Assembly (NCBI GenBank): GCA_041941305.1
Contig: JBGTQJ010000037.1
Span: 24,488 to 88,487 of the forward strand
Direction of reading: 5' to 3'
DNA length: 64,000 bases
Source: JANSWP01 sp041941305
GTDB lineage: Bacteria > Bacteroidota > Bacteroidia > Chitinophagales > Saprospiraceae
The position numbers and the translations under genes were made by a program. Below the pieces are notes generated by a model. That model was not told the DNA's origin. It did not search any database and saw nothing but the letters and a program-made list of their open reading frames with translations. Position 1 is the first letter of the stretch; every line of letters starts with the position of its first letter. Below, piece by piece: positions 25,351 through 34,766 of the stretch.

Positions 25351-26283
25351 ATGAGAAAGATACTCCTGTTGTGTTTGTGCCTGCCTATTTTTCAAGTGAC
25401 CAATGCCCAGGATGAGATTGCACCTGCTGATTTGGAACAACTGCAATTGTATGAAGACACGATTGCATTGATGTCTTTTTTGGTGGTGAATGATTCTTTG
25501 CCGGAAAATCGATTTGCGTCGTGTAAAAAAGTAATTTCTACATTGGTGAAGGCATTGAAGTTTGAAAACTCCTTTCAATATAAATTTCCAAAAGTCACAG
25601 CCATTTCCATTCAATATCCGAAGGACAGCACCTTTCGGATTTTTACCTGGCAACTCTATGTAGATGTAGATGAATATCGCTACTATGGTGCCATTCAAAT
25701 GAATTCGCCTGATTTAGAGTTGTTTCCACTGGTAGACAGGTCTTTTGAAGTGGAGGAAGAAGAGTACGAAATTCTCACTGCAAAAAACTGGTACGGGGCT
25801 TTGTACTACAATATCCATCAATTTGAAAGTCCGAAAGGTAAGCGTTATTTGCTGTTTGGTTATGACGCATATTCCTTTTTTGAAAAGCGAAAATTGGTAG
25901 ATGTTTTATTTTTCCGGGAAGGGCAACCTGTCTTTGGAGATCCGATTTTCCAAACCTATGATTTGAGAACCGGGCAAGAATTTGTAAAAAATCGGCTGGT
26001 CAAAACCTACAATGCAGAAGCTGCTTTCAAACTCAATTTTGATGAAGTGTACAATGTCATCCTATTCGACCACCTCATTATGATGGGCGGAATGGCTGGG
26101 CAGGGACCAAGTTATGTTCCTGATGGATCTTATGAAGGGTATCGACTCGATAAAGGTTTTTGGCATCATGTACCAAAAATGTTTCACGAAACTTCGGAGG
26201 AAGCTCCCAGAGATTTCCCCATTTTAGATGAACGCAATTCGGGAGATATTTTTGGGAAGCGGAGTAAGAAGAAAGATGGGTGA
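25351..26283 (+). CDS. Secreted protein of unknown function
   Basis: 310 residues with a signal peptide (MRKILLLCLCLPIFQVTNAQ). The mature protein has a helical start (DLEQLQLYEDTIALMSFLVVNDS) and then mostly beta strands (FRIFTWQLYVDVDEYRYYGAIQM, KRYLLFGYDAYSFFEKRKLVDVLFF). I recognise it only as the kind of conserved hypothetical found in the Saprospiraceae and relatives, and assign no function. The end overlaps the start of the pseudouridine synthase gene by eight bases, so the two are probably cotranscribed. The charged C-terminus (GKRSKKKDG) carries no sorting domain. Confidence 0.65.
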   Translation: MRKILLLCLCLPIFQVTNAQDEIAPADLEQLQLYEDTIALMSFLVVNDSLPENRFASCKKVISTLVKALKFENSFQYKFPKVTAISIQYPKDSTFRIFTWQLYVDVDEYRYYGAIQMNSPDLELFPLVDRSFEVEEEEYEILTAKNWYGALYYNIHQFESPKGKRYLLFGYDAYSFFEKRKLVDVLFFREGQPVFGDPIFQTYDLRTGQEFVKNRLVKTYNAEAAFKLNFDEVYNVILFDHLIMMGGMAGQGPSYVPDGSYEGYRLDKGFWHHVPKMFHETSEEAPRDFPILDERNSGDIFGKRSKKKDG

Positions 26284-27202
26284 TACGAAAAAAGTTTTGG
26301 AAATACATATTGTTCCCAAGCATGTAGGCAAAATCCGTCTCAGTGATTACGCACATATGGTTTTCAATACCATTTCCTCCAGAAAAGGCATTAAAAAAGC
26401 TATCAAAAGAGGACAGGTTCTGGTAGATGGAAAAATTGGAAATACCGGGCAATGGATCCAAGCAGGGCAAAAAATTGAATTGCTGAAACCCAAGGCTAAA
26501 CCTGGCAAAATCTTTCCACTTGAACTTAGGGTGATTTTTGAAGATGAGTATATAGCCATTATTCATAAACCAGCTGGATTTCCCGTTAGTGGCAATTATT
26601 TTAAAACCATCCAAAACGCCTTGCCTCATAATTTGAAAACATCTGGTCAAAAAGATGCACTTACAATTCCACTTCCTGTACACCGCCTCGACGCAGCAAC
26701 TAGTGGCTTATTGATCATCGCCAAAACAATTGCAGCCAGAATTGAGTTAGGTAGGCAATTTGAAGAAAAAGCAATTCAAAAAAAATACCGGGCGATTGTA
26801 ATTGGAGAAACACCAGCATCCGGGAAGATTGAATTGCCAATTGATAATAAAGAAGCGATTTCTGAATATAAAACCATAAGGCAAATTTGCTCTCCAAAGT
26901 ATAATTGGCTGTCTGAGCTTGAATTAAATCTTTTGACAGGTCGTACACATCAATTGCGCATTCACCTATCTAAATCAGGGTTTCCAATTTTAGGAGATAA
27001 GCTCTATGGAAAAGAAGGCATGATATTGAAGGGAAAAGGATTGTTTTTGTGTGCTACTGAATTGTCTTTACAACATCCCTTTGAAAAAAGAATTTTGCTA
27101 CCTAAAATTGCCCCTCCAAAAAAATTCAAAACCTTTTTGGACAAAGAAGAAAATCGCTCGATATATAAAGGTCAAAGACTTGAAAGTTCGAGATTTAGTT
27201 AG
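26276..27202 (+). CDS. RluA family pseudouridine synthase
   Basis: About 308 residues from the ATG at 26276, which overlaps the previous stop by eight bases; an earlier in-frame ATG at 26228 would add non-family residues. An S4-like RNA-binding part comes first (RLSDYAHMVFNTISSRKGIKKAIKRGQVLVDG), then the catalytic domain with VHRLDAATSGLLIIAKT, whose aspartate attacks the uridine, and LLTGRTHQLRIHLSKSGFPILGDKLYG. It isomerises uridines in rRNA or tRNA; the exact site cannot be read from sequence. It ends just before the octamer array that leads into glpD. Confidence 0.9.
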   Translation: MGDTKKVLEIHIVPKHVGKIRLSDYAHMVFNTISSRKGIKKAIKRGQVLVDGKIGNTGQWIQAGQKIELLKPKAKPGKIFPLELRVIFEDEYIAIIHKPAGFPVSGNYFKTIQNALPHNLKTSGQKDALTIPLPVHRLDAATSGLLIIAKTIAARIELGRQFEEKAIQKKYRAIVIGETPASGKIELPIDNKEAISEYKTIRQICSPKYNWLSELELNLLTGRTHQLRIHLSKSGFPILGDKLYGKEGMILKGKGLFLCATELSLQHPFEKRILLPKIAPPKKFKTFLDKEENRSIYKGQRLESSRFS

Positions 27203-27226
27203 AGAATTCTATATCAAAGTATTAAA

Positions 27227-27273
27227 TCTCAATTTCTCAATTTCTCAATTTCTCAATTTCTCAATTTCTCAAA
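27227..27273 (+). repeat. Octamer array (TCTCAATT) before glpD
   Basis: Five to six direct copies of TCTCAATT run up to three bases before the GTG start of glpD. This is the same word as in the engB and permease leaders, but with only a weak inverted partner (27190-27210). Confidence 0.85.
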
Positions 27274-27275
27274 CA

Positions 27276-28922
27276 GTGAACCTACTTTCTACAAAAAACC
27301 GTGCAATAACCATTCAAAAACTTCAATCTGAAGAATTTGACTTAACCATTATTGGTGGTGGCATCACAGGAGCTGGTATTGCCCTGGATGCAGCTTCCAG
27401 AGGGATGAAAGTTGCTTTAGTAGAGATGAAGGATTTTGCATCTGGCACCAGCAGTAAATCTACCAAACTAGTGCACGGAGGCTTGCGCTATTTGAAACAA
27501 TTGGAATTTGCCCTGGTGCGGGAGGTAGGGCGTGAGCGGGCAATTGTTCATAAACTGGCACCCCATCTGACTACTGCAGAAAAAATGTTATTGCCCATTA
27601 TCAAAAGTGGTACATATGGCAGATTTGCGAGTTCCATTGGACTAATGGTCTATGATTTTCTGGCAGATGTGGAAGAGGCAGACAAGAGGAGAATGATATC
27701 GAAAGAGGAAGTCTTGAAGTTGGAACCCATATTAAAGGAGGAAAACTTATTGGGAGGTGGGGTTTATGCAGAATACAGAACTGATGATGCAAGGCTAACC
27801 ATTGAGATCATTAAGGAAGCTGCCGAGCACGGAGCGGTAAGTTTGAATTATGTGAAAGCCAAAAAATTTGTGTATGACCAACAAAAAGTTGTTGGCGTAA
27901 AATGTCAGGATTTGCAAGGGGAGGAAGTTTTTGAAATTCGCTCCAAATACATTGTCAGTGCTGCAGGTCCCTGGGTGGACAAACTGCGGAAGAAAGATAA
28001 ATCATTGAAAGGCAAGCGCTTATTTCTATCTAAAGGCGCTCATCTGGTCATTCCTCATGAGCGATTGCCGCTCACACACGCAGTGTACTTCGATGTACCC
28101 GATGGTAGAATGATGTTTGCCATTCCCCGCCATAGAATTACCTACCTGGGGACCACCGACACTCCCTATGATGGTGACATCAATAATGTATGGGCAGATC
28201 GAGCAGATGCGGAGTACATTTTAAATGGCGTAAACCATATGTTTCCAAAAGCCAAACTGACGCTGGAGGATATCGAATCTAGCTGGGCAGGGCTCCGTCC
28301 CTTGATTTATGAAGAAGGAAAATCTGCTTCTGAAATGTCTAGAAAAGACGAAATCTTCAATTCCAAATCCGGATTGATATCCATTGCAGGAGGTAAATTG
28401 ACAGGCTATCGCAAAATGGCAGAGCGGATAGTTGATTTGGTCGCCAAAAAGTTGTCTAAAAAATACGACTTACAATTTTCTGAATGTCATACAGATAAAA
28501 TTCATTTAGGCAAAAGTCATTTCAAAAACGCAGTGGAGGTTGCCGACTATCAAAAAGAAGTTGAAAAACGAATTTCAGGGTTTGGGCTAAAAAAATACTA
28601 TGCACAATATTTAGTTGCAAATTATGGAAGTCAAACCGAAACGATATTGGAGCATTTTTCTAGTTTTAAAAATGACCCTGAAATTGCGCTCGCAAGAGCA
28701 GAACTAGCCTTTAGTTTGGAAAATGAATTGTGTCAAACCCCACTGGATTTTTTTGTCAGAAGAACGGGCCGGTTGTATTTCAATATTGGGAGTATTGATA
28801 AGGTTCTGGATAAAGTTTTGGAGGATTTTGGAAATAATTTTGGATGGGATGAATCTGAGGTTTCAGCACAAAAAAAAGCTGTGGAGATGAATATTTTTGA
28901 GTCATCTGTTTTTAATAAATAA
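27276..28922 (+). CDS. glpD: Glycerol-3-phosphate dehydrogenase, FAD-dependent
   Basis: 548 residues from the GTG at 27276; the frame is open further upstream but there it translates the octamer array and overlaps the previous gene. The FAD-binding fold is DLTIIGGGITGAGIALDAASRGMKVALVE (about 21-49), followed by FASGTSSKSTKLVHGGLRYLKQ, typical of GlpD/GlpA. Further on are YLGTTDTPYDGD and ISIAGGKLTGYRKMAE, and a C-terminal DAO_C helical domain (DFFVRRTGRLYF). It oxidises glycerol-3-phosphate to dihydroxyacetone phosphate at the inner membrane and passes electrons to quinone. No glpK or glpF is next to it. Confidence 0.92.
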   Translation: MNLLSTKNRAITIQKLQSEEFDLTIIGGGITGAGIALDAASRGMKVALVEMKDFASGTSSKSTKLVHGGLRYLKQLEFALVREVGRERAIVHKLAPHLTTAEKMLLPIIKSGTYGRFASSIGLMVYDFLADVEEADKRRMISKEEVLKLEPILKEENLLGGGVYAEYRTDDARLTIEIIKEAAEHGAVSLNYVKAKKFVYDQQKVVGVKCQDLQGEEVFEIRSKYIVSAAGPWVDKLRKKDKSLKGKRLFLSKGAHLVIPHERLPLTHAVYFDVPDGRMMFAIPRHRITYLGTTDTPYDGDINNVWADRADAEYILNGVNHMFPKAKLTLEDIESSWAGLRPLIYEEGKSASEMSRKDEIFNSKSGLISIAGGKLTGYRKMAERIVDLVAKKLSKKYDLQFSECHTDKIHLGKSHFKNAVEVADYQKEVEKRISGFGLKKYYAQYLVANYGSQTETILEHFSSFKNDPEIALARAELAFSLENELCQTPLDFFVRRTGRLYFNIGSIDKVLDKVLEDFGNNFGWDESEVSAQKKAVEMNIFESSVFNK

Positions 28923-28944
28923 CTCATTCCCAAATAAAACATGT

Positions 28945-29414
28945 ATGAAAAAACGTAGGACAAGGGAACATATTATTGAAGATTTGGGGCTGAACCATTT
29001 GGAGAGACAATTTTGCTTGCCGGATATTCTGTTCAAAGAATCTTTAGGGATTATGGGTATGATGCCAATGTTTTCACCTATGATGAAAATGGGGAAGCTG
29101 AAAATGGAATGATACTGGTTCAATTGAAATCCACCGACCACCTAAAAATTTCTGAAAAACATAATGCTATTGAATATTCTCTTTCGAAAAAGGATTTAGA
29201 ACTTTGGCTTTATGAAAAAGAGTTGATGATTTTAGTTGTATATGATGCCCAAACTGAATAGGCGTATTTCATTGTTTTACAAGAATATTTCAAGACAAAC
29301 CGAATTTCATTAAAGAATATTCGTAAATTTATTCAAGTCTTTATTCCTTTTGAAAACTCATTAACACCAGAAAGCGTTAAAAGAATTCGAGATATAAAAA
29401 ATTCAAATTATTAA
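28945..29414 (+). pseudogene. DUF4365-type gene with frameshift and premature stop
   Basis: Starting at ATG 28945 the frame reads MKKRRTREHIIEDLGLNHLERQ; at about 29011 the family sequence continues in another frame (ILLAGYSVQRIFRDYGYDANVFTYDENGEAENG ... ISEKHNAIEYSLSKKDLELWLYEKELMILVVYDAQTE). A TAG at 29259-29261 interrupts it, and the same frame then continues with plausible sequence (AYFIVLQEYFKTNRISLKNIRKFIQVFIPFENSLTPESV) to a TAA at 29412-29414. One base is missing within the CAATTTT run at about 29009-29015. DUF4365 resembles nuclease-fold proteins of defence or mobile loci. Two independent lesions make real decay more likely than sequencing error. Confidence 0.8.
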
Positions 29415-29417
29415 TTG

Positions 29418-29687
29418 ATGAAAGTTAATTATAAAGAATTCGAAGAAGCATTAAGTACCTTAAAGTTTGAAAAAGAAGAATCCAAAGATGCCATCATCTT
29501 TTCTAACAAGTCTTTTTCAGCTATCATTAAATTACCTAACCCCGCATCAAAAGAGGAAATCATTCAAGAAGGAATTCTTGCTGGCCACGCTTTTCTTCTT
29601 CAAGAAAAAGGAGTGATAACCACTGCAAAAGTCTTATTTAAAATTCTTGAAAATCAAAGGTTTATACGCGAAAACGTACTTGCATAA
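29418..29687 (+). CDS. Small partner protein of the DUF4365 gene, unknown function
   Basis: 89 residues from the ATG at 29418, three bases after the stop of the broken DUF4365 gene. It reads MKVNYKEFEEALSTLKFEKEESKDAIIFSNKSFSAIIKLPNPASKEEII ... an alpha/beta small protein without signal or membrane segment. The tight linkage suggests it was made together with the DUF4365 protein, perhaps as antidote or subunit, but I do not recognise the family. The frame itself is intact. Confidence 0.55.
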   Translation: MKVNYKEFEEALSTLKFEKEESKDAIIFSNKSFSAIIKLPNPASKEEIIQEGILAGHAFLLQEKGVITTAKVLFKILENQRFIRENVLA

Positions 29688-29707
29688 AAATAAAGTCAAA
29701 ATCTTAG

Positions 29708-30316
29708 ATGCAAAACAAAATCAAAACCCACCTATCCAAAGATCCTATTTTTAAACCACTTGTAGAAACCATCATACTAGAATCACCCACTTCCAAAGGT
29801 GATTTGTACGAAGATTTGCTTCGCTCAATAGTCAGTCAACAATTGTCTGTAAAAGCTGCGAGAACCATCTATGGTCGCTTTCTGGATTTATTTGAAGATG
29901 GCTATGCTTTTCCTGATGAATTGTTGGAGATGGATATTCCCACCTTACGGTCTGCTGGTTTGTCTAACTCAAAATCCAATTACATTCAAAATGTGGCAAA
30001 CTTTTTCAAAACCGAAAAACTCCAAAAGAAGAACTGGTCTGGTATGGAAGATGATGCCATTATTCAATACCTGACTCAAATTAAAGGTGTAGGCAAATGG
30101 ACCGTTCAGATGATTTTAATGTTTACATTGGACAGACAAGATGTTTTTCCAGTTGATGACCTGGGCATCCAGAATGCCATTAAAGGCTTGTACAGTCTTG
30201 AAGAAACGGGAAAAGATTTAAAAAAGAAAATGGTAGAAGTGGCAGTCCCCTGGCAACCCTATCGCACCCATGCCTGCCGGTATCTATGGCGCTGGAAAGA
30301 TGCAGGAGGTTTGTGA
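29708..30316 (+). CDS. DNA-3-methyladenine glycosylase (AlkA/HhH-GPD)
   Basis: 202 residues, the short AlkA form without the N-terminal barrel. The helix-hairpin-helix is QIKGVGKWTVQMILMFTL and the catalytic aspartate follows in VFPVDDLGIQNAI (about residue 150-151). The start of the fold is LYEDLLRSIVSQQLSVKAARTIYGRF. It removes alkylated bases such as 3-methyladenine from DNA. No cysteines for an iron-sulphur cluster are present, which argues against a MutY/Nth function. The gene stands 20 bp after the small unknown gene and faces the CDGSH gene. Confidence 0.9.
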   Translation: MQNKIKTHLSKDPIFKPLVETIILESPTSKGDLYEDLLRSIVSQQLSVKAARTIYGRFLDLFEDGYAFPDELLEMDIPTLRSAGLSNSKSNYIQNVANFFKTEKLQKKNWSGMEDDAIIQYLTQIKGVGKWTVQMILMFTLDRQDVFPVDDLGIQNAIKGLYSLEETGKDLKKKMVEVAVPWQPYRTHACRYLWRWKDAGGL

Positions 30317-30358
30317 ATGAAGAGGGAGTGAAAATTATTCATTCCTTCACTACCAAAG

Positions 30359-30784
30359 TTATCCTTCAAATCCAATTTTCTTATGGGTACCATCGCAGAA
30401 AGGCTTATTTGAAGAGGCTCCACAGCGACAAAAGGCAGTTACTTTGTGCTTCTTGGTCTCATTGCCTTCCGAATCTTTGATTAACAGATTTCCATAAACC
30501 ATTAATGGACCATTCGGATTTACTTCAACGATGGTTTCATTTTCTACTACGACTTCTCCTTTTTTACTCTCATTGTAATAATAAGACAAAGCTCCTGATG
30601 GGCATTTATCTATTTGTTTGGCAATGGCTTCTGTAGTATCGCCTTCTACCTTGATCCAGGGTCGAGCTTGTGGATCAAAAACACCTGGAAGTCCATTTGC
30701 GCAAAGGGCAGAATGTATGCAAATACCTGGCTTCCAGACGACTGTAATTTCTCCGTTGGTGTATTCTTTTGTTTTGCTTTTCAT
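30359..30784 (-). CDS. Fer4_19 plus CDGSH iron-sulphur protein
   Basis: About 141 residues from the ATG at 30782-30784 (MKSKTKEYTNGEITVVWKPG); longer in-frame starts overlap the upstream gene and are not family-like. The N-terminal Fer4_19 (DUF1271) part shows CIHSALCANGLPGVFDPQARPWI and IDKCPSGAL, with cysteines for a cluster. The C-terminal CDGSH part, FCRCGASSNKPFCDGTHKKIGF, has the C-x-C-x-S-x3-P-x-C-D-G-T-H pattern that binds a 2Fe-2S cluster. Such fused proteins are thought to take part in redox or cluster transfer; the specific role is unknown. No signal peptide is present. Confidence 0.88.
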   Translation of the reverse strand: MKSKTKEYTNGEITVVWKPGICIHSALCANGLPGVFDPQARPWIKVEGDTTEAIAKQIDKCPSGALSYYYNESKKGEVVVENETIVEVNPNGPLMVYGNLLIKDSEGNETKKHKVTAFCRCGASSNKPFCDGTHKKIGFEG

Positions 30785-30821
30785 ATTGGTAATGTTTTGA
30801 CATTCAAATTTAGGTTTTTTT

Positions 30822-33800
30822 TTAAAATGTAGCTGCCACGCTTGCTCTCCCAACATGTACTACCCTACCCTTTCCGGTTTTTCTACCTTCATAACTCAGA
30901 CTCAATCGCATGTTTCTCGCCAACTGCCTGTCGATAGAAACATCCCACAAATAATTCTGCCCATTTTGCAGACCGTTTAGAAAGGCAAAACCGACCGGCG
31001 AATTGGCTTCCCCATTGAAGCTGATTTTCACAAAAGAAAAGCTGGATTGGACAGAAATTTTAGAAGTCTTGTTGTACCGCATTTCTAATTTAAGCTCATG
31101 GGTATTTGCAGCTTCTTCAGCATTCTCGAGTGTATTTTTACTGTCTTCAAATTTGTATTTTACAATCGTTCGAAAGGTTTTGACGGGCAACCAGGTAAAT
31201 TCGGGCTGAAGATTAAAAAAGCGAATATTGAAATCTTTATTGTCAAATTGCTCAGAGTCTTGAATTTTACGCCCCGCTTTGAATTCAATTTCTGAGGAAA
31301 AAGTTTTGGCTATGTTCCACCTGGTTTTGAAAAACCGTTCTTCCCTCCTACGGCTTTCAAATCCTGTAGTCAAAACAACCTTATCCTGATTGTCAGTAAA
31401 TCCAATTTCAGAATTAAATTTTGGATTATTGGCATTGAAAACCAGCACATTGCGAATGCCTGAACGAGTTGCAACAAGCGAAGTGTCAATAATGTCCAAC
31501 TGAAAAGGATTCCAGGGAGAAACCTTGTCTGCATCTTTTACTTTTCGGGTAATTTGAAGAGATGAAGAAGGAGAAAATCGACTCAATAACTTTTTGAGAC
31601 CCTTGGCTCCAAACCAAATCGCCCGAGGTTCAATTCTCAAACTCTGGTTAAATAAAATATTGTTGGTGCGGATAAACTCATCTGTAAAAACAACTTGTCT
31701 GAGCACATTAGCGGAATCCTGAAAAGGCGCTACCTCCACTTCATTTTGCTGAATTAAACCGTCCCCGTTGTCATCATTTCGCCAAACATAATTGCCCTCC
31801 CCAGGTTGAACAGGCAAGAAGACAAACTCAGATTTTCGCTCCTGCCCTGAGCCTATTTCATAACTCGTGTTGGACTGAATAACGCCATTGACCAATTGTA
31901 AGGAATAATTCAACCTACCAAGAAAGGTTTCAGAGCGTTCTTCATTGGTCAGATCATCATTTTTTATTTCCAATTGTCGGTAGGTAAAATTCCAACCAAT
32001 GCGGGAATTGTTTCTACGTTTTTCTTTTCCAGAAGTCCAGCGAGTCGTCCAATTCCCATTCAGGTTTAGGTCATTGGCGATGGTCGCTTGTTCAAATGAT
32101 GTATTCAGCGGAGCATAATCAATTCGTCTTTGATAATTGACCTGGAAATTAATTTTTTGACTTTCACGGCTCTTCAAATAAACCCTAAACAGATCGTACC
32201 AAAAGCTATTGGACGAAAGTGAATCAGAAACAAGCTCATTCTTTTTTGAAAAACGCTCATTCCGTTCTCGTTCTCCATAAATCCCTGTCTCCCAATACTT
32301 TGTCCTGGTGGAATCTCGTAAGAAAGGAATGCCAAAATTTATTTTTGGTCGAAAAAAACGACTTGCTTCAGTCAGACTATTCGAGTTTAGGAGATTGCTT
32401 TCCAAAAAAATATTAAACCCTTTTTTATCAAATTGATATTGAGCCAAATGCTTGGTCCCTTCATAAATAGAATCTCTCAAAAAACCACTAAAGGTATAAG
32501 CCAAACGTCCTTTCGTTTTACTGCTCAACTCAAAACCACCCCGACCAATATGCTCGCTCACTCGCTCATTACTCTGAATATTCCAATCTCGTCTAAATTC
32601 TGCATTCCGATAAGGATTGAGCGCTCTAAATCGCTCCTGGACAAATTCATGATTTATCTCCATTTTCAATTGCCAATCCTGCTTTTTCCCCAAATCCAGC
32701 CTGTTTTCAAAACTCGAAAAGGTTGCTAAGCCCAAATTATCATTGTCCTGGATATTGGATAGGCGGTTGAGATCAAAATTGCTCATGGCAACTTCTGCCA
32801 TTACTTTGGTGTTTTTGGAAATTTGATATTCCCCACCAAGCGTATACAATTGTTGTTGTTTGGGAGAAACCAATTGCCTAACCGGAGCATAATCTCCAAA
32901 ATGAACCACTTCCAGTCCCTGAATTTCTGGTGCCACCCAGCGATATACCCTTCCATTGGCTGCCACAGTAGGATCCAACACATAATCACCATTTCCTACA
33001 CCAACAAATGAGAAAAAGGCTGTGTGCAATGTCAATTCTTCATTATTGGAAAACACTAATACACTATCAAATCCCAGCGTATCTACCAGTTTGTACAAAA
33101 CCCGAAAGGGACTTGCATCTTCTACTTTTGCTATACTACTCACTACAGAGTTCAGGGGATCATCTCCCGAGTTTTGCAATGCTTCAAATTCAGCTGGAGA
33201 AAACTCATTATCTACAGGCTTTTTACCATCTTGTTCAGAAAAAACATTAAACCATAACTTCGTTTTATCTCTATGCTGATATTTCAGGTTGACCGCATAC
33301 ATGGAGCGGAGATAATTCTGATCAGCATATTCAAATTCAACGATGATTCGGATATCTTTTGTAATCAACCGCCGTTGCGTAAAAGAGACATGTCCTGCAT
33401 TATAGTCAATGATATAATCCTCTTCCAATCCACGTTTCATCACGACTCCATCGACCCATACTTTTTCAGTCCCTGCCAAAATAATGATAAAGCGCTCTCC
33501 TTCAGCTCCTTCCAAACGATAGGGTCCCTGGTTGCCCTCTTGTGCCTGTATTTCATTTCTTGCGAATTTTCCACGAGCTACGGCGACTGAGGCTTGGGTT
33601 GTGAGTTGTGGGTTGTGGGTTGTCGGTTGTCGGTTGTGGGTTCTGGGTTGTCGGTTGTGGGTTGTGGGTTGTGGGTGCGGGGTGCGGGGTGCGGGGTGTG
33701 GGGTGCGGGGTGCGGGGTGCGGGGTGTGGGGTGCGGGGTGTAGGGTGCGGGGTTGGCGGTTTTGGGCTTGTCTGTTTGCTCCAATGGGGGTTCTCTGCCT

Positions 33801-34577
33801 TTCGTTATTGGTTAGAGGGTTTTTCTTTCCTTCTGAAAAATTCCATTGTCGGCTATAGGTTCCGCCTTGCAGTTTTTTAAAGTAATTCATGAAATACCCA
33901 GTTGGCCTGCGTAGTTCGTAATCTCCGGCAATAAGTTTGTTATCATCTTTTGTAATTTGAATAAAAATCTTGTCAAATTCACTTAGCTGCTGCGTATTAC
34001 CTTCTGGTTGGAGTGGAATATTATTGTCTGTAATCGCTGCAAGCACTTCCATGCCATCACCCAGGTTGCCTGCCATCTGGAGATTGAAACTGGAATTGAG
34101 GACGAGGTTTTGACTATTGCCAAATGAGAGCCCACGAGCAAAGCTACCGGAATAGTCCAGCCCTTTTTGAAATTCCAGAAAACTTTCTTCCTCCTTAAAT
34201 GGGTCATAGGTAATGCCTACTATTCTGTTACTCTTGTCTTTTTGAATATTTGTAGTGTCCAAATTCGTTTGAGGGGCGGATAGGTCATAGGGGAGTACAC
34301 GGTATTGTATAAGAAATTTGGCGATTTGGTTCTTTTGAGATGCTTCCAGTATCAAACTGTTATTTTGGATGCTATACAAATTTTTGGGCAGTGTATCCCT
34401 GGTTTTAGCATTGATCAGGATTATGGATTCAGGAACGATAGTCAAAGAATCTATGGGTTGTGACAGGTCAGAAATATCCATTAGTTTTTGCCGAAGGTTG
34501 GACAGGGTATCAATTTGTGCAAAAAGCGCAAATGGAACAACGGCTAAAATCAATATTATCTGAAATCTTCTGACCAT
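30822..34577 (-). CDS. Very large outer-membrane protein with in-frame repeat insertion
   Basis: About 1251 residues from the ATG at 34575-34577 (MVRRFQIILILAVVPFALFAQ, a signal peptide). Near residue 130 it has GSFARGLSFGNSQNLVLNSSFNLQMAGNLGDGMEVLAAITDNNIPLQPEGNTQQLSEFDK, which resembles a segment of the T9SS translocon protein SprA, but the protein is about half as long and I do not equate the two. The remainder is beta-rich with barrel-like strands (RKVKDADKVSPWNPFQLDIIDTS ... MRLSLSYEGRKTGKGR). At residues about 273-328 a proline/histidine/threonine-rich stretch (PHPAPRT repeats) is encoded by a heptamer DNA array. The sequence on both sides of it continues normally, so the array is an in-frame insertion. 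It is transcribed alone, divergent from a small zinc-ribbon gene. Confidence 0.75.
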   Translation of the reverse strand: MVRRFQIILILAVVPFALFAQIDTLSNLRQKLMDISDLSQPIDSLTIVPESIILINAKTRDTLPKNLYSIQNNSLILEASQKNQIAKFLIQYRVLPYDLSAPQTNLDTTNIQKDKSNRIVGITYDPFKEEESFLEFQKGLDYSGSFARGLSFGNSQNLVLNSSFNLQMAGNLGDGMEVLAAITDNNIPLQPEGNTQQLSEFDKIFIQITKDDNKLIAGDYELRRPTGYFMNYFKKLQGGTYSRQWNFSEGKKNPLTNNERQRTPIGANRQAQNRQPRTLHPAPHTPHPAPRTPHPAPRTPHPQPTTHNRQPRTHNRQPTTHNPQLTTQASVAVARGKFARNEIQAQEGNQGPYRLEGAEGERFIIILAGTEKVWVDGVVMKRGLEEDYIIDYNAGHVSFTQRRLITKDIRIIVEFEYADQNYLRSMYAVNLKYQHRDKTKLWFNVFSEQDGKKPVDNEFSPAEFEALQNSGDDPLNSVVSSIAKVEDASPFRVLYKLVDTLGFDSVLVFSNNEELTLHTAFFSFVGVGNGDYVLDPTVAANGRVYRWVAPEIQGLEVVHFGDYAPVRQLVSPKQQQLYTLGGEYQISKNTKVMAEVAMSNFDLNRLSNIQDNDNLGLATFSSFENRLDLGKKQDWQLKMEINHEFVQERFRALNPYRNAEFRRDWNIQSNERVSEHIGRGGFELSSKTKGRLAYTFSGFLRDSIYEGTKHLAQYQFDKKGFNIFLESNLLNSNSLTEASRFFRPKINFGIPFLRDSTRTKYWETGIYGERERNERFSKKNELVSDSLSSNSFWYDLFRVYLKSRESQKINFQVNYQRRIDYAPLNTSFEQATIANDLNLNGNWTTRWTSGKEKRRNNSRIGWNFTYRQLEIKNDDLTNEERSETFLGRLNYSLQLVNGVIQSNTSYEIGSGQERKSEFVFLPVQPGEGNYVWRNDDNGDGLIQQNEVEVAPFQDSANVLRQVVFTDEFIRTNNILFNQSLRIEPRAIWFGAKGLKKLLSRFSPSSSLQITRKVKDADKVSPWNPFQLDIIDTSLVATRSGIRNVLVFNANNPKFNSEIGFTDNQDKVVLTTGFESRRREERFFKTRWNIAKTFSSEIEFKAGRKIQDSEQFDNKDFNIRFFNLQPEFTWLPVKTFRTIVKYKFEDSKNTLENAEEAANTHELKLEMRYNKTSKISVQSSFSFVKISFNGEANSPVGFAFLNGLQNGQNYLWDVSIDRQLARNMRLSLSYEGRKTGKGRVVHVGRASVAATF
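33596..33757. repeat. G-rich heptamer array inside a coding sequence
   Basis: On the plus strand about nine GGGTTGT-type words are followed by about twelve GGGGTGC/GGGGTGT words. Three 7-bp units equal 21 bp, so the frame is kept and the minus-strand gene gains a seven-residue repeat (PHPAPRT). GGGG runs separated by three bases fit a quadruplex on the template strand. Confidence 0.9.
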
Positions 34578-34766
34578 AAAATTCACATTCCGGAATAGAA
34601 CGCAAATTAAGGGCAAAAAGTGGGACTTGGCTTTTGATTAAATAAGATAGAAATATGATTCTCTGACAATATTGGGGATTTTTGGTCAGAAAAACCTTAA
34701 AAAAGCATTACTTTCCATCACTTTTGTAGTAAAGGACAGCAGGAAACATAATTCAAATTATTTAAC

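Noticed and set aside
27051..27275. Upstream start for GlpD at 27051
   Set aside because: It overlaps the RluA gene and runs through the octamer array; family sequence begins after the GTG at 27276.
33532..33858. Plus-strand glycine/cysteine-rich frame opposite the outer-membrane gene
   Set aside because: Repeat translation opposite a long real gene; no independent start context.
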